From Panulirus ornatus (lineage: Eukaryota; Arthropoda; Malacostraca; Decapoda; Palinuridae): a stretch of DNA of 64,000 nt. Positions 42,710-54,265 of this stretch are shown piece by piece (position 1 is the first letter of the stretch; each line of letters begins with the position of its first letter). The position numbers and the translations under genes were made by a program. The notes beneath the pieces were generated by a model that was given only the letters and a program-made list of their open reading frames with translations, did no database searches and was not told the origin of the DNA. The stretch spans positions 29,428,536-29,492,535 of the forward strand of contig NC_092271.1 of the NCBI RefSeq assembly GCF_036320965.1, read 5' to 3'.

Positions 42710-43490
42710 TATTAGCTTTCGGAGAGCAGAGACAGGTTTATGGGGATATGAATATAAAATTTCAGGAGAAAACTTAAGAGGAAGTGAAGTGATTCAGATA
42801 CCTCAGAGAGGACATAGCAGCAAGTGGAACCTTGGAAGCGAAAGTGATTCATAGAGTGGACGAAGGGATAAAGATCCTGGGAGCATTTAGGAATGTGTGG
42901 AAGATCAATATCTACAAGGGTGAAAATGGGTATGTTTGACAGTAACATGGTGAAAAAGGGTATGTTTGACAGTAACATAGTCCCAGTGATATAGTAAAGA
43001 TGTGAAGCATGAGCTTTTCTTTTCTTTCAAACTATTCGCCATTTCCCGCATTAGCAAGGTAGCGTTAAGAACAGAGGACTGGGCCTTTGAGGGAATATCC
43101 TCACCGGGCCCCCTTCTCTGTTCCTTCTCTTGGAAAATTAAAAGGAGAAATGAGAGGGGAGGATTTCCAGCCCCCACTCCCTCCCCTTTTAGTCGCCTTC
43201 TACGACATGCAGGGAATACGTGGGAAGTATTCTTTCTCCCCTATCCCCGGGGTGATGAAGCATGAGATATAGATGAGAATTTTGCTTAGGGCCTGAACAT
43301 TCAGGAAAGCAAAAGGAGAGCATGGCATATGGTAAATTGGCATGATGTATAAAAAGGGCAATATGCTATCAATGGACTGAACTAAGGCATATGGAGCAGC
43401 CAGAGGAAATCATGGAAAGGTCTGTGGGTCCTAGTTGTTGGTAGGAGGTTGTGCTTTCAGTGTTGTATTTGGCAGATATAGAATAGATGT
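42710..43490 (+). mobile_element. Old RTE fragment split by a SINE insertion
   Basis: The left part (42710-43013) has decayed YLGVDL to YGCEAW coding, with a small duplication of GGTATGTTTGACAGTAACAT near 42928 and 42958. The right part (43256-43490) carries the GLNIQE...RAWHMVNWHDV coding and the start of the tail (GACTGAACTAAGGCATATGG). Confidence 0.72.
43014..43255 (-). mobile_element. SINE-like element with 11-bp target-site duplication
   Basis: A 242-bp minus-strand element flanked by TGAAGCATGAG at 43003-43013 and 43256-43266. Its 5' end here reads TCACCCCGGGGATAGGGG. Its 3' end is GGCGAATAGTTTGAAAGAAA and an A-rich tail. This copy defines the boundaries of the family and shows LINE-style integration. 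Confidence 0.88.
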
Positions 43491-43500
43491 GTTTCTGGAG

Positions 43501-43654
43501 CTATCTGGCCAAAACAGGAAATGGCAAACATTTGTGAAGGAAAGAAAATTTCTCTTTTCACTTCATTACCCTTATTGCTATCTGGCCAAAACAGGAAATG
43601 GCAAACATTTGTGAAGGAAAGAAAATTTCTCTTTTCACTTCATTACCCTTATTG
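43501..43654. repeat. Perfect 77-bp tandem duplication
   Basis: CTATCTGGCCAAAACAGG begins at 43501 and again at 43578. The two 77-base units are identical, so the event is recent or an assembly artefact. Confidence 0.92.
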
Positions 43655-43922
43655 CTTTCAATAATCAAAAATGATGATACCATTTCATAAACTATAAAAG
43701 TACATTTGTCATGTGCAAACAAATTCAGATAATAACAATTCAATGTTCACAGTTAGAAAAGATAATACAATCAAAATTATGGATACAGACCTTTGTAGCA
43801 ATCACAGCTGCACAGCTGCAACACCCATCAGGTAAACTTATGCAATGCACATACTGTCCATCATTCCATGTGCTGTATTTCTCAGGGTAACATAAAACAA
43901 GACATAATATTACAGTACTCAC
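43655..43922. other. Host intron next to exon b
   Basis: An open minus-strand frame (43922-43740) abuts the exon b donor, but it is read-through of the intron. Exons b and c join perfectly without it. Confidence 0.55.
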
Positions 43923-43983
43923 TTAACATAGTATGGAACCCCAGATGAGGTACGAGCCATTGCCCAGGCTTCCAACACATGAC
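43923..43983 (-). CDS. Dystrophin-family protein, exon b (first half of WW domain)
   Basis: 61-nt exon on the minus strand, too short to show as an open frame. The acceptor is ATTTTACAG (43992-43984) and the donor GTTAA|GTGAGTA (43922). It starts with two bases of a codon begun in exon a (giving Gly) and ends with two bases completed in exon c (giving Asn). It encodes HVLEAWAMARTSSGVPYYV. In dystrophin the matching stretch is VQGPWERAISPNKVPYYIN: first WW tryptophan, loop, and the aromatic VPYY strand that forms the proline-binding surface. Fused to exon c it gives VPYYVNHRHGVTQWDHPEY, a complete WW domain. Confidence 0.9.
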
Positions 43984-44884
43984 CTGTAAAATATTATCAG
44001 TACCAGTTGTAAAAGTTGTCCTGTTAGGAAATCAGACACCCTGACATATATCACAATAAGGAATACTTAATATGGGGAGACATAAACTTACTTCTGCTGT
44101 CAGCTACAATAAAAGAGTAAAAAAAAAAAATAAAAAGATTAGTAACATGAAGCACTTCAGGGTCTGAAGGACAGAGGTATGACAAATGAAAAGCATTCTT
44201 TGTTGCAATTAGAATATGAAATCATACCTTAAAAACAGCACAATTTATGATTACAGTAACAATGGAATACAGTGGGATAAATTGTACATGGGTACCATTA
44301 GTATAAACAGATACAAAGGAATAGAAGTTAATCAAGTGGACAAGAGGTATTTTGTGTATGAGGGTATGGTAGTGTGAATGGAATATAGATACTGGTGTCA
44401 CAGGACAAATCAGCTGTAGTGAGAAATGCAAATACAGTAATTAAGAAGTGATGATATGAATTCTATGCTCCCATTAGCACAATGGATATATGTTATGTTA
44501 GAAGTATGCATAACTGACCCGGAGAGCTATCTTCATCCAATTTACTCCATACATATGTGAAAATGCAGAGAAGTATGTCAGATATATATCTCAAACAGAT
44601 ACTTACTAAAAAATGAAATGTAACAACAGGCACTAAGGTTCTAACTACTGCTAGCATACTGCTGAGCTCCTAGAACCATTTGCAGCAGTCCATGGACTTT
44701 TTTTTCAGAAAAAATTAAAATAAGGGCCATACCTTAAGCAAGCAGTATTTCTTAATAAAATCTGAACAAGAAATGCTTGCAATGCCTGATGCTCCAACAT
44801 GAGTTATGTAAAAGGAAAAACAGAGCTCATTAATTTGCAAAAATCTATCCATCTAAGAAAAGTATTTGTTTTTGCCTAATACAT
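43984..44884. other. Host intron, no gene recognised
   Basis: AT-rich sequence with short A-runs and no recognised repeat. Confidence 0.5.
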
Positions 44885-47195
44885 ATATTTGGACGATTTT
44901 TGCCGGGAAGTAGTGCGAATGACTGGGAGATGTATAAAAGAAAGAAGCAGGAGGTCAAGAGAAAGGTGCAAGAGGTGAAAAAGAGGGCAAATGAGAGCTG
45001 GGGTAAGAGAGTATCATTAAATTTTAGGGAGAATAAAATGTTCTGGAAGGAAGGTAAATAAAGTGCGTAAGACAAGAGAACAAATGGGAACATCAGTGAA
45101 GGGGGATAATGGGGAGGTAATAACAAGTAGTGGTGAAGTGAGAAGGAGATGGAGTGAGTATTTTGAAGGTTTGTTGAATGTGTTTGATGATAGAGTGGCA
45201 GATATAGGGTGTTTTGGTCGAGGTGGTGTGCAAAGTGAGAGGGTTAGGGAAAATGGTTTGGTAAACAGAGAAGAGGTAGTGAAAGCAGTGCGGACGATGA
45301 AAGCCGGAGGGTTTGGATGGTACTGCAGTGGAATTTATTATAAAAAGGGAGTGACTGTGTTGTTGACTGGTTGGTAAGGATATTCAATGTATGTATGGTT
45401 TATGGTAAAGTGCTTGAGGATTGGAGGAATGCATGCACAGTGCCATTGTACAAAGGCAAAAGGGATAAAGGTGAGTGTTCAAATTACAGAGGTATAAGTT
45501 TGTTGAGTATTCCTGGGAAATTGTATGGGAGGGTATTGATTGAGAGGGTAAAGGCATGTACAGAGCATCAGATTGGGAAAGAGCAGTGTGGTTTCAGAAG
45601 TGATAGAGGATGTGTGGATCAGGTGTTTGCTTTGAAGAATGTATGTGAGAAATACTTAGAAAAACAAATGGATTTGTATGTAGCATTTGTGAATCTGGAG
45701 AAGGCGTATGATAGAGTTGACAGAGATGCTCTTTGGAAGGTATTAAGAATATATGGTGTGGGAGGTAAGTTGCTAGAAGCAGTGAAAAGGTTTTATCAAG
45801 GATGTAAGGCATGTGTATGAGTAGGAAGAGAGGAAAGTGATTGGTTCTCAGTGAATGTCGGTTTGCGGCAGGGTTGCATGGTCTCCATGGTTGTTTAATC
45901 TGTTTATGGATGGGGTTGTTTGGGAGGTGAATGCAAGAGTTTTGGAGAGAGGGGCAAGTATGCAGTCTGTTGTGGATGAGAGGACTTGGGAAGTGAGTCA
46001 GTTGTTGTTTGCTGATGATACAGCGATGGTGGCTGATTCGGGTGAGAAACTGCAGAAGTTGGTGACTTAGTTTAGTAAAGTGTGTGAATGAAGAAAGCTG
46101 AGCGTAAATGTGAATAAGAACAAGGTTATTATGTTCAGTAGGGTTGGGGGACAAGTTAATTGGGAGAAAAGTTTGAATGGAGAAAAACTGGAGGATGTGA
46201 AGTGTTTTAGATATCTGGGTATGAATTTAGCAGTGGATGGAACCATGGAAGCATAAATAAGTCACAGGGTGGGGGAAGGTGCGAAGGTCCTGGGAGCATT
46301 GGAGAATGAGTTGAAGGTGAGAATTTTATGTCGGAGAACAAAAATGGGTATGACTGAAGGAATAGTGGTTCCAACAATGTTATATGGTTGCAAGGCATGG
46401 GTTATTGAATGAGTTGTGCAGGGGAGGGTGGATGTGTTGGAAATGAGATGTTTGAGGACAATGTGGTGTGAGGTGGTTTAAGTAATGAAAGGGTAAGAGA
46501 GATATGTGGTAATAAAAAGAGTGTGGTTGAGAAAGCAGAAGAGGGTGCATTGAAATGGTTTGGTCACGTGGAGAGAATGAGTGAGGAAACATTGACAAAG
46601 AGGATATATGTGTCACAGGTGGAGGGAACAAGGAGAAGTGGGAAACCAAATTGGAGGTGGAAGGATGGAGTGAAAAAGATTTTGAGTGGTTGGGGCCTGA
46701 ACATAGAGAGGGGTGAGAGGTGTGCAAGGAATAGAGTGAACTGGAACGATGTGGTATACCAGGGTCGATGTGCTGTCAATGGATTGAACCAGAGCATGTG
46801 AAGCGTCTGGGGCAAACCATAGAAAGTTCTGCGGGGCCTGGATGTGGAAAGAGAGCTGTGGTTTTGATGCATTACACATAACAGCTAGAGACTGAGTGCG
46901 AACAAATGTGGCCTATGTTGTCTTTTCCTAGCGCTACCTCACACGCGCACACAGGGGGAGGGGGTGCCAATTCATGTGTGGTGGGGTGGCAATGGGAATG
47001 GATGAAGGCAGCAAGTATGAATATGTACATGTGTACATATGTGTGTCTGTGTATGTATATGTATACGCTGAAATGTATAGGTATGCATATGTGCGTGTAG
47101 GAGTTTATACATATGCATGTGTATGTCGGTTGGTTGGGCCATTCTTTCATCTGTTTCCTTGCACTACCTTGATACTGCGGGAGATAGCGACTAAG
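44885..47195 (+). mobile_element. RTE LINE copy (long tail), 5'-truncated, middle-aged
   Basis: Plus strand from the linker (FGRFLPGSSANDWEMYKRKK region) to the long tail and hairpin at 47185. Open pieces: 45063-45377 (DVRRR-like EVRRRWSEYFEGLLN), 45371-45820 (VPLYKGKRDKG, NYRGISLLS, FVNLEKAYDRV in which the catalytic Asp is Asn), 45855-46070 (LLFADDTAMVADSG) and 46523-46801 (GHVERMSEETL, AVNGLNQSM). Many frameshifts are present. Confidence 0.88.
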
Positions 47196-48687
47196 TATAA
47201 TAAATATAATGAACATATATGGTGTGATATAAATTTGAATTCCCATCATTTACCATTCCTGACTCGTAAAACTTGCAATAGTCAGTTTTCCAGATCAAAT
47301 AGAAAATCTATGAAATTGTGCCATAAAATCTAATTAACCATTTTGTCAAATACTGTTTTTGAGTTACAATGCTAACAAGGATGTACACACACACACACAC
47401 ACAAACAGATGTAGGGGTAATAACAAATTCTTGCATAACTTATGTAGCAGCAAGACATAAAAATATAAAGAAAACATGGTTGGAAACTTGCATGGTAAAT
47501 CATGTAATAGTTGTACTAATGATAACAAAAATGCCCGAGATTCATGAAGTATGCTACTTCAAAAATATGTTTTCCTTATAACAAAGGCTAGTACATCTTC
47601 ATCTAATTCTTTCCATGAAATTTCCATAACTAGCAATACCTTTATGAAACTGTAAGATCTTAAGCAGGTGAATACCATATAAACATTTATCTTGCTGTTT
47701 TTTCCAGGCAAAACTTAGGTCTCACTAGGTCAAATGAAATATGGGGAAAAGGCACATGTTCAAATGAAATATGGGGAGAAGGAATGTGTAGTCTGGTATC
47801 TTACTTTTCATCAGACTGAAAGTCAAACTTCCTAAATGAAGATAAGTAGCATCTAACAAAAAAATCATGAATAACCCAATAAAATAGATTACGAAGGAAT
47901 AAAGACTGCAGCATACTTGAAGATATACCAGTATTTAAGACAATAAGATAAAACTAAGTATATGCCTGCTGAACATTCAAACATTTAAAATGTTGCTACA
48001 ACATGAATTCCAGGATAACCAGAGTGATATTTCTCGAGAACACTCTTATTCAGCAAACACGGTATTTTGAATTCAATTACACTGTTAAGGTCCCTCATGC
48101 TTATTCATCTATAAACCTTATTAATAAATTAAGGTTATCAGACCAACCAATAACTGTCCTTGAACTCTGCTCATAATAACAATAGCATAATTCCAACTAA
48201 AACATTTAACTGGCATCATTTCTCATTTGTTAATTCATCAGTTTACCCTCATCAAAACTAGCTCTGGATATTGGGTGACTTTGTCTGCAATACTTGTCCA
48301 GTATTCAGAAAGTACAATAACAGTTGCAGAGCATGATTGGGACCATTACACTATGTTTCATTATGAAAGTAAATTACATAATAGTAATGGGGATTATGTA
48401 CACCTAGAAAAATGTGGTGAATAATGAAAAAGGTGAAAAACTTGTAAAAACCAAATGAACCTATGAAACTTGTAACCTCCCCTAATAAATGAGATGTATG
48501 CTATACTACATGGTAACAGAAATGTACCAACATTAAACTGGTCTGCTGCTGAGAATCACATGGAATAGCTAACTTCAGAGTATGTGAGGATAACCTACAT
48601 CGTCGTCTTCACCATACCCGAAACCACATTCAAGAGTTTCTATATTATCACTAAGTTAACATTATCGATATTACCCATACAACTTAC
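47196..48687. other. Host intron, no gene recognised
   Basis: AT-rich. (CA)n at 47384-47402 and a near-repeat of GTTCAAATGAAATATGGGG around 47730-47780. The plus-strand open frame 48227-48424 has no recognisable motif. Confidence 0.5.
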
Positions 48688-48814
48688 CCTCCATAGTCTC
48701 CACCATGATGAGAGCTTTGAATGAAACCCTTATACAGTATAATATATTTTTTCCACAATACAGAACTTTCTGCTTGACCACTTTAACACGAGTTTGAAAT
48801 GAGCGACGGCAGGC
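48688..48814 (-). CDS. Dystrophin-family protein, exon a (region before the WW domain)
   Basis: 127-nt exon on the minus strand. The acceptor is GGGTTGGCAG (48824-48815) and the donor GAGG|GTAAGTT (48687), a strong consensus donor. It starts in phase 0 and ends with the first base of the Gly codon completed by exon b. It encodes ACRRSFQTRVKVVKQKVLYC, GKNILYCIRVSFKALIMVET and ME. I do not recognise this stretch directly. In dystrophin this position is the end of the last spectrin repeat, and the sequence is basic and amphipathic enough to be helical. The call rests on the matching phase and strong splice sites. The preceding exon (needing phase 0) was not found. Confidence 0.62.
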
Positions 48815-49639
48815 CTGCCAACCCAAACATAAACAACAATTGAAGTCCAAGTGATTATTCATTTTCAAAATTGAATATAGTCTACATGAAAATTCAGTTC
48901 TAAATTTCTAATGTACAAAGTTACTTTCCTGTTGTAGTGGGGAATATAGAACTAGTCACAAGAGCACATCTAATAAATTAAGATTAGAACTTTCGTCGCT
49001 CTTTAAATTTAAACCAAAGAACAATTAGATATTCCTTGGTTTAAATTCTACCAATTGTTTGTTGTACTAATACGTAACGACTTCCTATGCTGCACATACA
49101 AGGAAAAGTACAGTGCAATGAAACAGGAAGAACACCTTGTTACGTGGTGGATCTCTAGGTAGATAAAAGTCTTAGACGTTCATCTTCCTGTTTAGTCTGT
49201 CGAATCATAGAAACTTTCAGTGGGCCTATATCATACCGGCTATGATTTTTTTTCAACTCGACATTTCTGCTCTGTGTGTTCTATATCTTTGAACTGGGCA
49301 GTTTGTTTATAAATTCTTCCGAATGAGTTAAGTCCTACACATTAAGTTGTTTGTAAACTCTGTTAGCTTGCTTCTTTTTTTCTGGAATTTTCATGGTATG
49401 AGGACTGCATTTATGTATGAGTATGAGGGTAAATACATCAGGTAATTGAAATGTTTTGATTAACCTCATCACCAAACTGGCTCTTTTTCTTTTAAAAAGA
49501 CGATCCCCATGTCACTGGTAATCTGTACCATATAACTACACCGTCAGCACATCATTAAGATGGCTTTTTTACTACAAATTTGCGTCCTCTTCTCTTCCAT
49601 CATGCAATCCGTGGCAATAGCAAGCTGAAGATATTTTTT
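48815..49639. other. Host intron or upstream region, no gene recognised
   Basis: No repeat or coding recognised. No convincing promoter or first exon was identified. Confidence 0.45.
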
Positions 49640-50700
49640 CATCAAAAAAGATAAATATTAGAACCTCCTTACTCTATGAGATCATTTGTATAACAGAGTA
49701 TGGGTCGAATTACTGACCCATGTAGGATACGCGATGTATCTTCTTGACACATTTTGCTGTTTTCTAGATAGCAATTGTTATCCCCCTAAATGACTTAAAT
49801 TTCTGATTCTTATGCAGATATTTTAGCTAGAACTCTTTGATGCGGAAACCTACCAAAAGCTTGTGAGTCATGGTAAATGTAATCTATAGACATACCCTAC
49901 CATGAGCTTGGGTCCATGTGGTCAGCACCTCTATAAGCTGTAAGATAGATCTCCCACTTAGGAACAAAGTGTTTTTGATGAGATCATTTGCGTCCTTGTA
50001 TTCGAAAATATTCCCTCTTGTGAAAGATTTGAGGGATTTTTAGACCTCTTAGGTCAGATTTACTGGACAATAATTCCACGTTGGATGTATGTTCCCTTTC
50101 TTGTACATAACATATATTTTTTTTCCAATATCCTAAAGACTGCCGTCCTCAACTATTGTTCAGATAAATCTGGTAATGACCGTCTGTAGAATAAGCTGTC
50201 ACTTTCAGGAGCCTTATTTTTCCTAGAAGTAAGTAATAACTCGTTATTTTTTTCTTGGTATTGCCATAGCTTCAATGGGATATTCTATCTCCTTGGTATC
50301 CATCTCTGATATTCTATTCTAGTTTTCTAAAGTCAATATTTCGCTGAAAGAAATATGTTCGCTTTTGTTCCTTTTTATCTACCGTTACATAGTCTGGGTT
50401 CACTGGGTCTTCCTAAACATTTCTAATATAAGTTTTTGGCTTGGACTTAGACTTGATATAATCCCATGTTACCTTTGGGATAGTTGTACTTTTCTAAAAC
50501 AAGTCTTCCTCAAACTTTTGTCTCAGTCATCTCCTTCCTGCAGATCCTCTTGTATTGTTTTCTTGTTTAGAGGCTTCCTTGAGTTGCTGCTTTACAGGCC
50601 AGAGAATGTATTTTCTTTATCCTAATAGATATTCATCTTCCCTGGTTATTTAAATTTGACCTTGCTGGCTTTGAATACTTTTATTGAACTATTTTTAGGC
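49640..50700 (-). pseudogene. CR1-like LINE reverse transcriptase fossil
   Basis: Minus-strand translation shows the RT core in order despite many stops: YKKGNIHPTWNYCPVNLT (family NYRPVSLTS), IFEYKDANDLIKNT (family NDLI..TQHGF), GRSILQLIEVLTTWTQAHGR, a decayed LDFxKAFDKVPHxRL stretch (MTHKLLVGFRIKEF), and finally HGSVIRPILCYTNDLIE (family QGSVLGPILFVIYINDL) near 49690. Upstream, 50380-50700 reads like the connecting region before the RT, with weak similarity only. This is an old insertion near the 5' side of the recognised host exons. It is much more decayed than the element at 2595-4258, so I cannot tell whether they are one family. Confidence 0.58.
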
Positions 50701-51054
50701 TCAGTATCCCATATTCTTAAAAAGATAGAAAATATCTAGTGCTCCGTTCTCAAAGTTACGCTCATGTTGTAAACCTTTGCAAAGGCAGCTCTGTTGCATT
50801 ACTCGCTTGCTGTATCCCTCATTGCTGTGTACCACCTATACATAAAATATGATACATAATGATCGTTCTATCCAAAAGGAATTCGTTATCCATTGTTTTC
50901 AAGCATGTCACTCTCATTTACCATCATTTATCATAAATGAACATCATCAGTGTCATTCTATATAGTCTTTTTTTTCTGTATTACTTAAATAAACACCTTC
51001 AGTACATTCGAAAAAATATAAAATCCTTTTGCCACTCGATTATTTGTCTGAAAA
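50701..51054. other. No gene recognised
   Basis: AT-rich sequence, possibly further 5' sequence of the CR1-like fossil. Confidence 0.35.
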
Positions 51055-51910
51055 AAGACTTGTGACTGGGAATACCTGGTATAAAAAGAGACATACATAA
51101 GTATACGTATGTGAGAAGGAGAGATGGTCAAAGGGCATTATTGGATTTCATGTTAATTGATAGGTGTGTTTAAGAGAGCCTTTTGGATGTTAATGTGGTG
51201 AGAGCAGCTGTAGGGATGTCTAATCACTATCATGTGGAGGCGAAGGTGAAGATCTGTAGAGGTTTTCAAAAAAAATAATGTTGCGGAGAAAAGAGTGGTG
51301 AAAGTAAGTGAGCTTGGAAGGGAGACTTCTGTGAGAAGGTACAAAGAGAGACTGAGTGTAGAATGCCAAAAGGTGAGAGCAAATGATGTGAGAGGAGTGG
51401 GTGAGGAATGGGATGTATTTAGGGAAGCAGTGATAGCATGCATAAAAGATGCATGTGGCATTAGAAAGGTGGGAGGGGGGCAGATTAGACAGGGTACCGA
51501 GTGGTGGGATGAAAAAGTAAGGTTGTTAGTCAACGAGAAAAGAGAGGAATTTGGACGATACTTGCAGGGAAGTTGTGCAAATGATTGGGAGATGTATAAA
51601 AGAAAGCGACAGGTCAAGAGAGAGGTGAAAGGGTTGCAAATGAGGGCAAATGAGAGTTGGGGGTCAGAGTATCATTAAATCTTAGAAAGATTAAAAAGAT
51701 GTTTTCGAAGGAGGTAAATAACTTGCGTAAGACAAGAGAACAAATGGGAACATCGGCAAAAGGGGCAAGTGGGGAGGTATTAACAGGTAGTGATGAAGTG
51801 AGTATTTTGAAAGTTTGTTCAATGTGTTTGATGATAGAGTGGCAGATATTGGGTGATTTGGTTGGGTTGGTGTGCAAAGTGAGAGGGTCAGGGAGAATGG
51901 TTTGGTAAAG
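51055..51910 (+). mobile_element. Old RTE fragment, endonuclease end and linker
   Basis: Plus strand from GNTWYKKRHT and RRRDGQRALLDF-like coding through VSELGRETSVRRYKERLSVE, SEWWDEKVRLLVNEKREEF and MGTSAKGASGE to AKSERVRENGLVK at about 51910. The open frame 51295-51678 is the best-preserved part. Confidence 0.82.
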
Positions 51911-52146
51911 AGAAAAGAGGATGAAAGAATGGCCCACTTACACATGTATATACATAAACACCCACACATGCACATATACATACCTATACATTTCAATGTA
52001 TACATACATATACATACACAGACATTACACATGTACACATTCATACTTGCTGCCTTCATCCATTCCTGTCGCCACCCTGCCACACTTACATTCTTCAAAG
52101 TAAACACCTGATCCACACATCCTCTACCATTTCAGAAACCACACTG
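51911..52146 (-). mobile_element. Two joined RTE pieces in minus orientation
   Basis: 51911-52087 is tail (GAAAGAATGGCCCAC, CACACATGCACATATACATA, TCATCCATTCCTGTCGCCAC). 52088-52146 is RT coding for CGFRSGRGCVDQVFALKN (ACATTCTTCAAAGTAAACACC). They are followed at once by a plus-strand copy. This is a mosaic junction. Confidence 0.72.
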
Positions 52147-53200
52147 AAGTTTGAATGGAGAAAAACTGGAGGAAGTAAAGTGTTTTAGATATCTGGGAGT
52201 GGATCTGGCAGTGGATGGAACCATGGAAGCAGAAGTGAATCATAGGGTGGGGGAGGGGGTGAAAATTCTGGGAGCCATGAAGAATGTTTGGAAGTCAAGA
52301 ACATTATCTCGGAAAGCAAAAATGGCTATGTTTGAAGGAATAGTGGTTCCAACAATGTTGTATGGCTGCGAGGCGTGGGCTATGGATACAGTTGTGTGCA
52401 GGAGGGTGGATGTGCTGGAAATGAGATGTCTGAGGACAATATGTGGTGTGAGGTGGTTTGATCGAGTAAGTAATGTAAGGGTAAGAGAGATGTGTGAAAA
52501 TAAAAAGAGCGTGGTTGAGAGAGCAGAAGAGGGTGTTTTGAAATGGTTTGGGCACATGAAGAGAATGAGTGAGGAGAGATTGATCAAGAGGATATATGTG
52601 TCGGAGGTGGAGGGAACGAGGAGAAGTGGGAGATCAAATTGGAGGTGGAAAGATGGAGTGAAAAAGATTTTGAGTGATCAGGGCCTGAACATGCAGGAGG
52701 GTGAAAGGCGGGCAAGGAATTGAGTGAATTGGAACGATGTGGTATATTGGGGTTGACTTGCTGTCAATGGATTGAACCAGGGCATGTGAAGCGTCTGGGG
52801 TAAACCATGGAAAGTTTTGTGTGGCTTGGATGTGGAAAGGGAGCTGTGGTTTCGGTGCATTATACATGACAGCTAGAGACTGAGTGTGAACGAATGTGGC
52901 CTTTGCTGTCTTTTCCTGGCATTACCTCGCGCAAATGCGGGGGGGAGGGGTTATTCATTTCATGTGAGTTGGGGTGGCGACGGGAAGTGAATGAGGGCAG
53001 ACTATGAATTATGTATATGTGTACATATGATATGTCTGTATGTGTATATATATATGTATACGTTGCGATGTATAGGTATGTTTATGTCCGTGTGTGGACG
53101 TGTATGTATATACATGTGTAAGTGGGTGGGTTGGGCCATTCTTTTGTCCATTTCCTTGTGCTGCCTCGCTAACGCGGGAGACAGCGACAAAGTATAATAA
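52147..53200 (+). mobile_element. RTE LINE copy (long tail), C-terminal end
   Basis: The open frame 52151-52723 covers NGEKLEEVKCFRYLGVDLAV, YGCEAWAMDTVV, GHMKRMSEERL and RSGRSNWRWKDG. It ends early at ARN* (TGA near 52721). The long tail with (TATA)-rich middle and hairpin CTGCCTCGCTAACGCGGGAG reaches 53200. Confidence 0.87.
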
Positions 53201-53545
53201 TAAAAAAACAAAAAACAAAGACATATACATATATACACATGTATATATCCATGCTTGCCTTCATCAATTCCTGATGCTACCCCACTCCACAGGAAACAGC
53301 ATCTATAGAACATTGGCAAGTGTGGTTAGATCCGAACTCTCTTCGAGATAAGAGGGAAGGATATGGAGGTCTGGTCTTGTTTCCTTTTTTTTTTTTTTTG
53401 AATAGTGACCAACACGGAGGAGGCAAATAACATGACCCAGTTAAGGCCATATTGGGTGAAAGAAAAAAGTAAAAAGGACGTCGAAATTAATCAGAGCTCA
53501 ACAAGTGTTTGTAGAGATGACTCATAAAGGAAGAAAGGTTGAGGG
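53201..53545. other. Intergenic or intronic DNA, no gene recognised
   Basis: A short tail-like remnant (ACACATGTATATATCCATGC) up to 53300 and a T-run at 53382-53399. Confidence 0.45.
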
Positions 53546-53551
53546 GAGGGA

Positions 53552-53612
<61 letters not shown>
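53546..53612. repeat. (GA)n microsatellite
   Basis: About 32 GA units. An LSLS-type open frame on the other strand is a product of the repeat. Confidence 0.97.
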
Positions 53613-53616
<4 letters not shown>

Positions 53617-54265
53617 TGAGCAATAACAAATACTTGTTAGAATAAAACCCCTATAAATATGAAACCTCACAAAAATAATTATGGTAACTATACAGTTCTC
53701 ACAAAAATAATTATGGTAACCATACAACACTCCCAGCTTTTGGGAAGCAGACTTTTTGATGTTGATCATGTGGGGTTTCCAGTAAAGTGTGGGGGATATG
53801 CCCAGCATATTTATATTATTACAGGGTTGAATTGTGTTTTTTTTTAAGTGAACAGGGGGAACAAATGGTTCATGGAAAGAGATAAAGGGAGAAAGTGCAT
53901 TTTAGCACAAAATTTCACAAGGCTACAGCATCCCAACTCTGAAATGGTACACAGGTCTGTTAGTGAATAACATGGATATACTCTATGTAGAAACATTACA
54001 CTGCCACTCCTTTATACAATAATACTTTTCACGTCAGTTAATACTTGGAAATATTCTTGCCATGTACTGTACTGTTTTGCAAGTCATTTAATGCTTGTAA
54101 AGATTCTAGCACTATGCTGTTTTCTGTTACCAAGGGAGTTACTGGCTTTTCAAAAATGAGGGGGACATTAAAGAAATGGCAAAAAGCAATTAGTATAAAG
54201 CAGCAACCTTATATATATTTTTCAAAAAAAAGTGTGTTAAAATTTAATTGAAAGTTTCCACATGA
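53613..54265. other. No gene recognised
   Basis: Contains two copies of CTCACAAAAATAATTATGGTAAC (53665 and 53698), a 33-bp tandem repeat. Otherwise AT-rich. Confidence 0.5.

Noticed and set aside
43740..43922. Open minus-strand frame (EKYSTWNDGQYVHCISLPDG) considered as an exon of the host gene
   Set aside because: It is read-through of the intron after the exon b donor. Exons b and c join in phase and complete the WW domain without it, and it matches no known domain.
48227..48424. Plus-strand 65-codon frame as a small gene
   Set aside because: No motif, no splice or start context, and composition like the surrounding intron.
53491..53808. LSLSLS protein frame
   Set aside because: A product of the (GA)n microsatellite.
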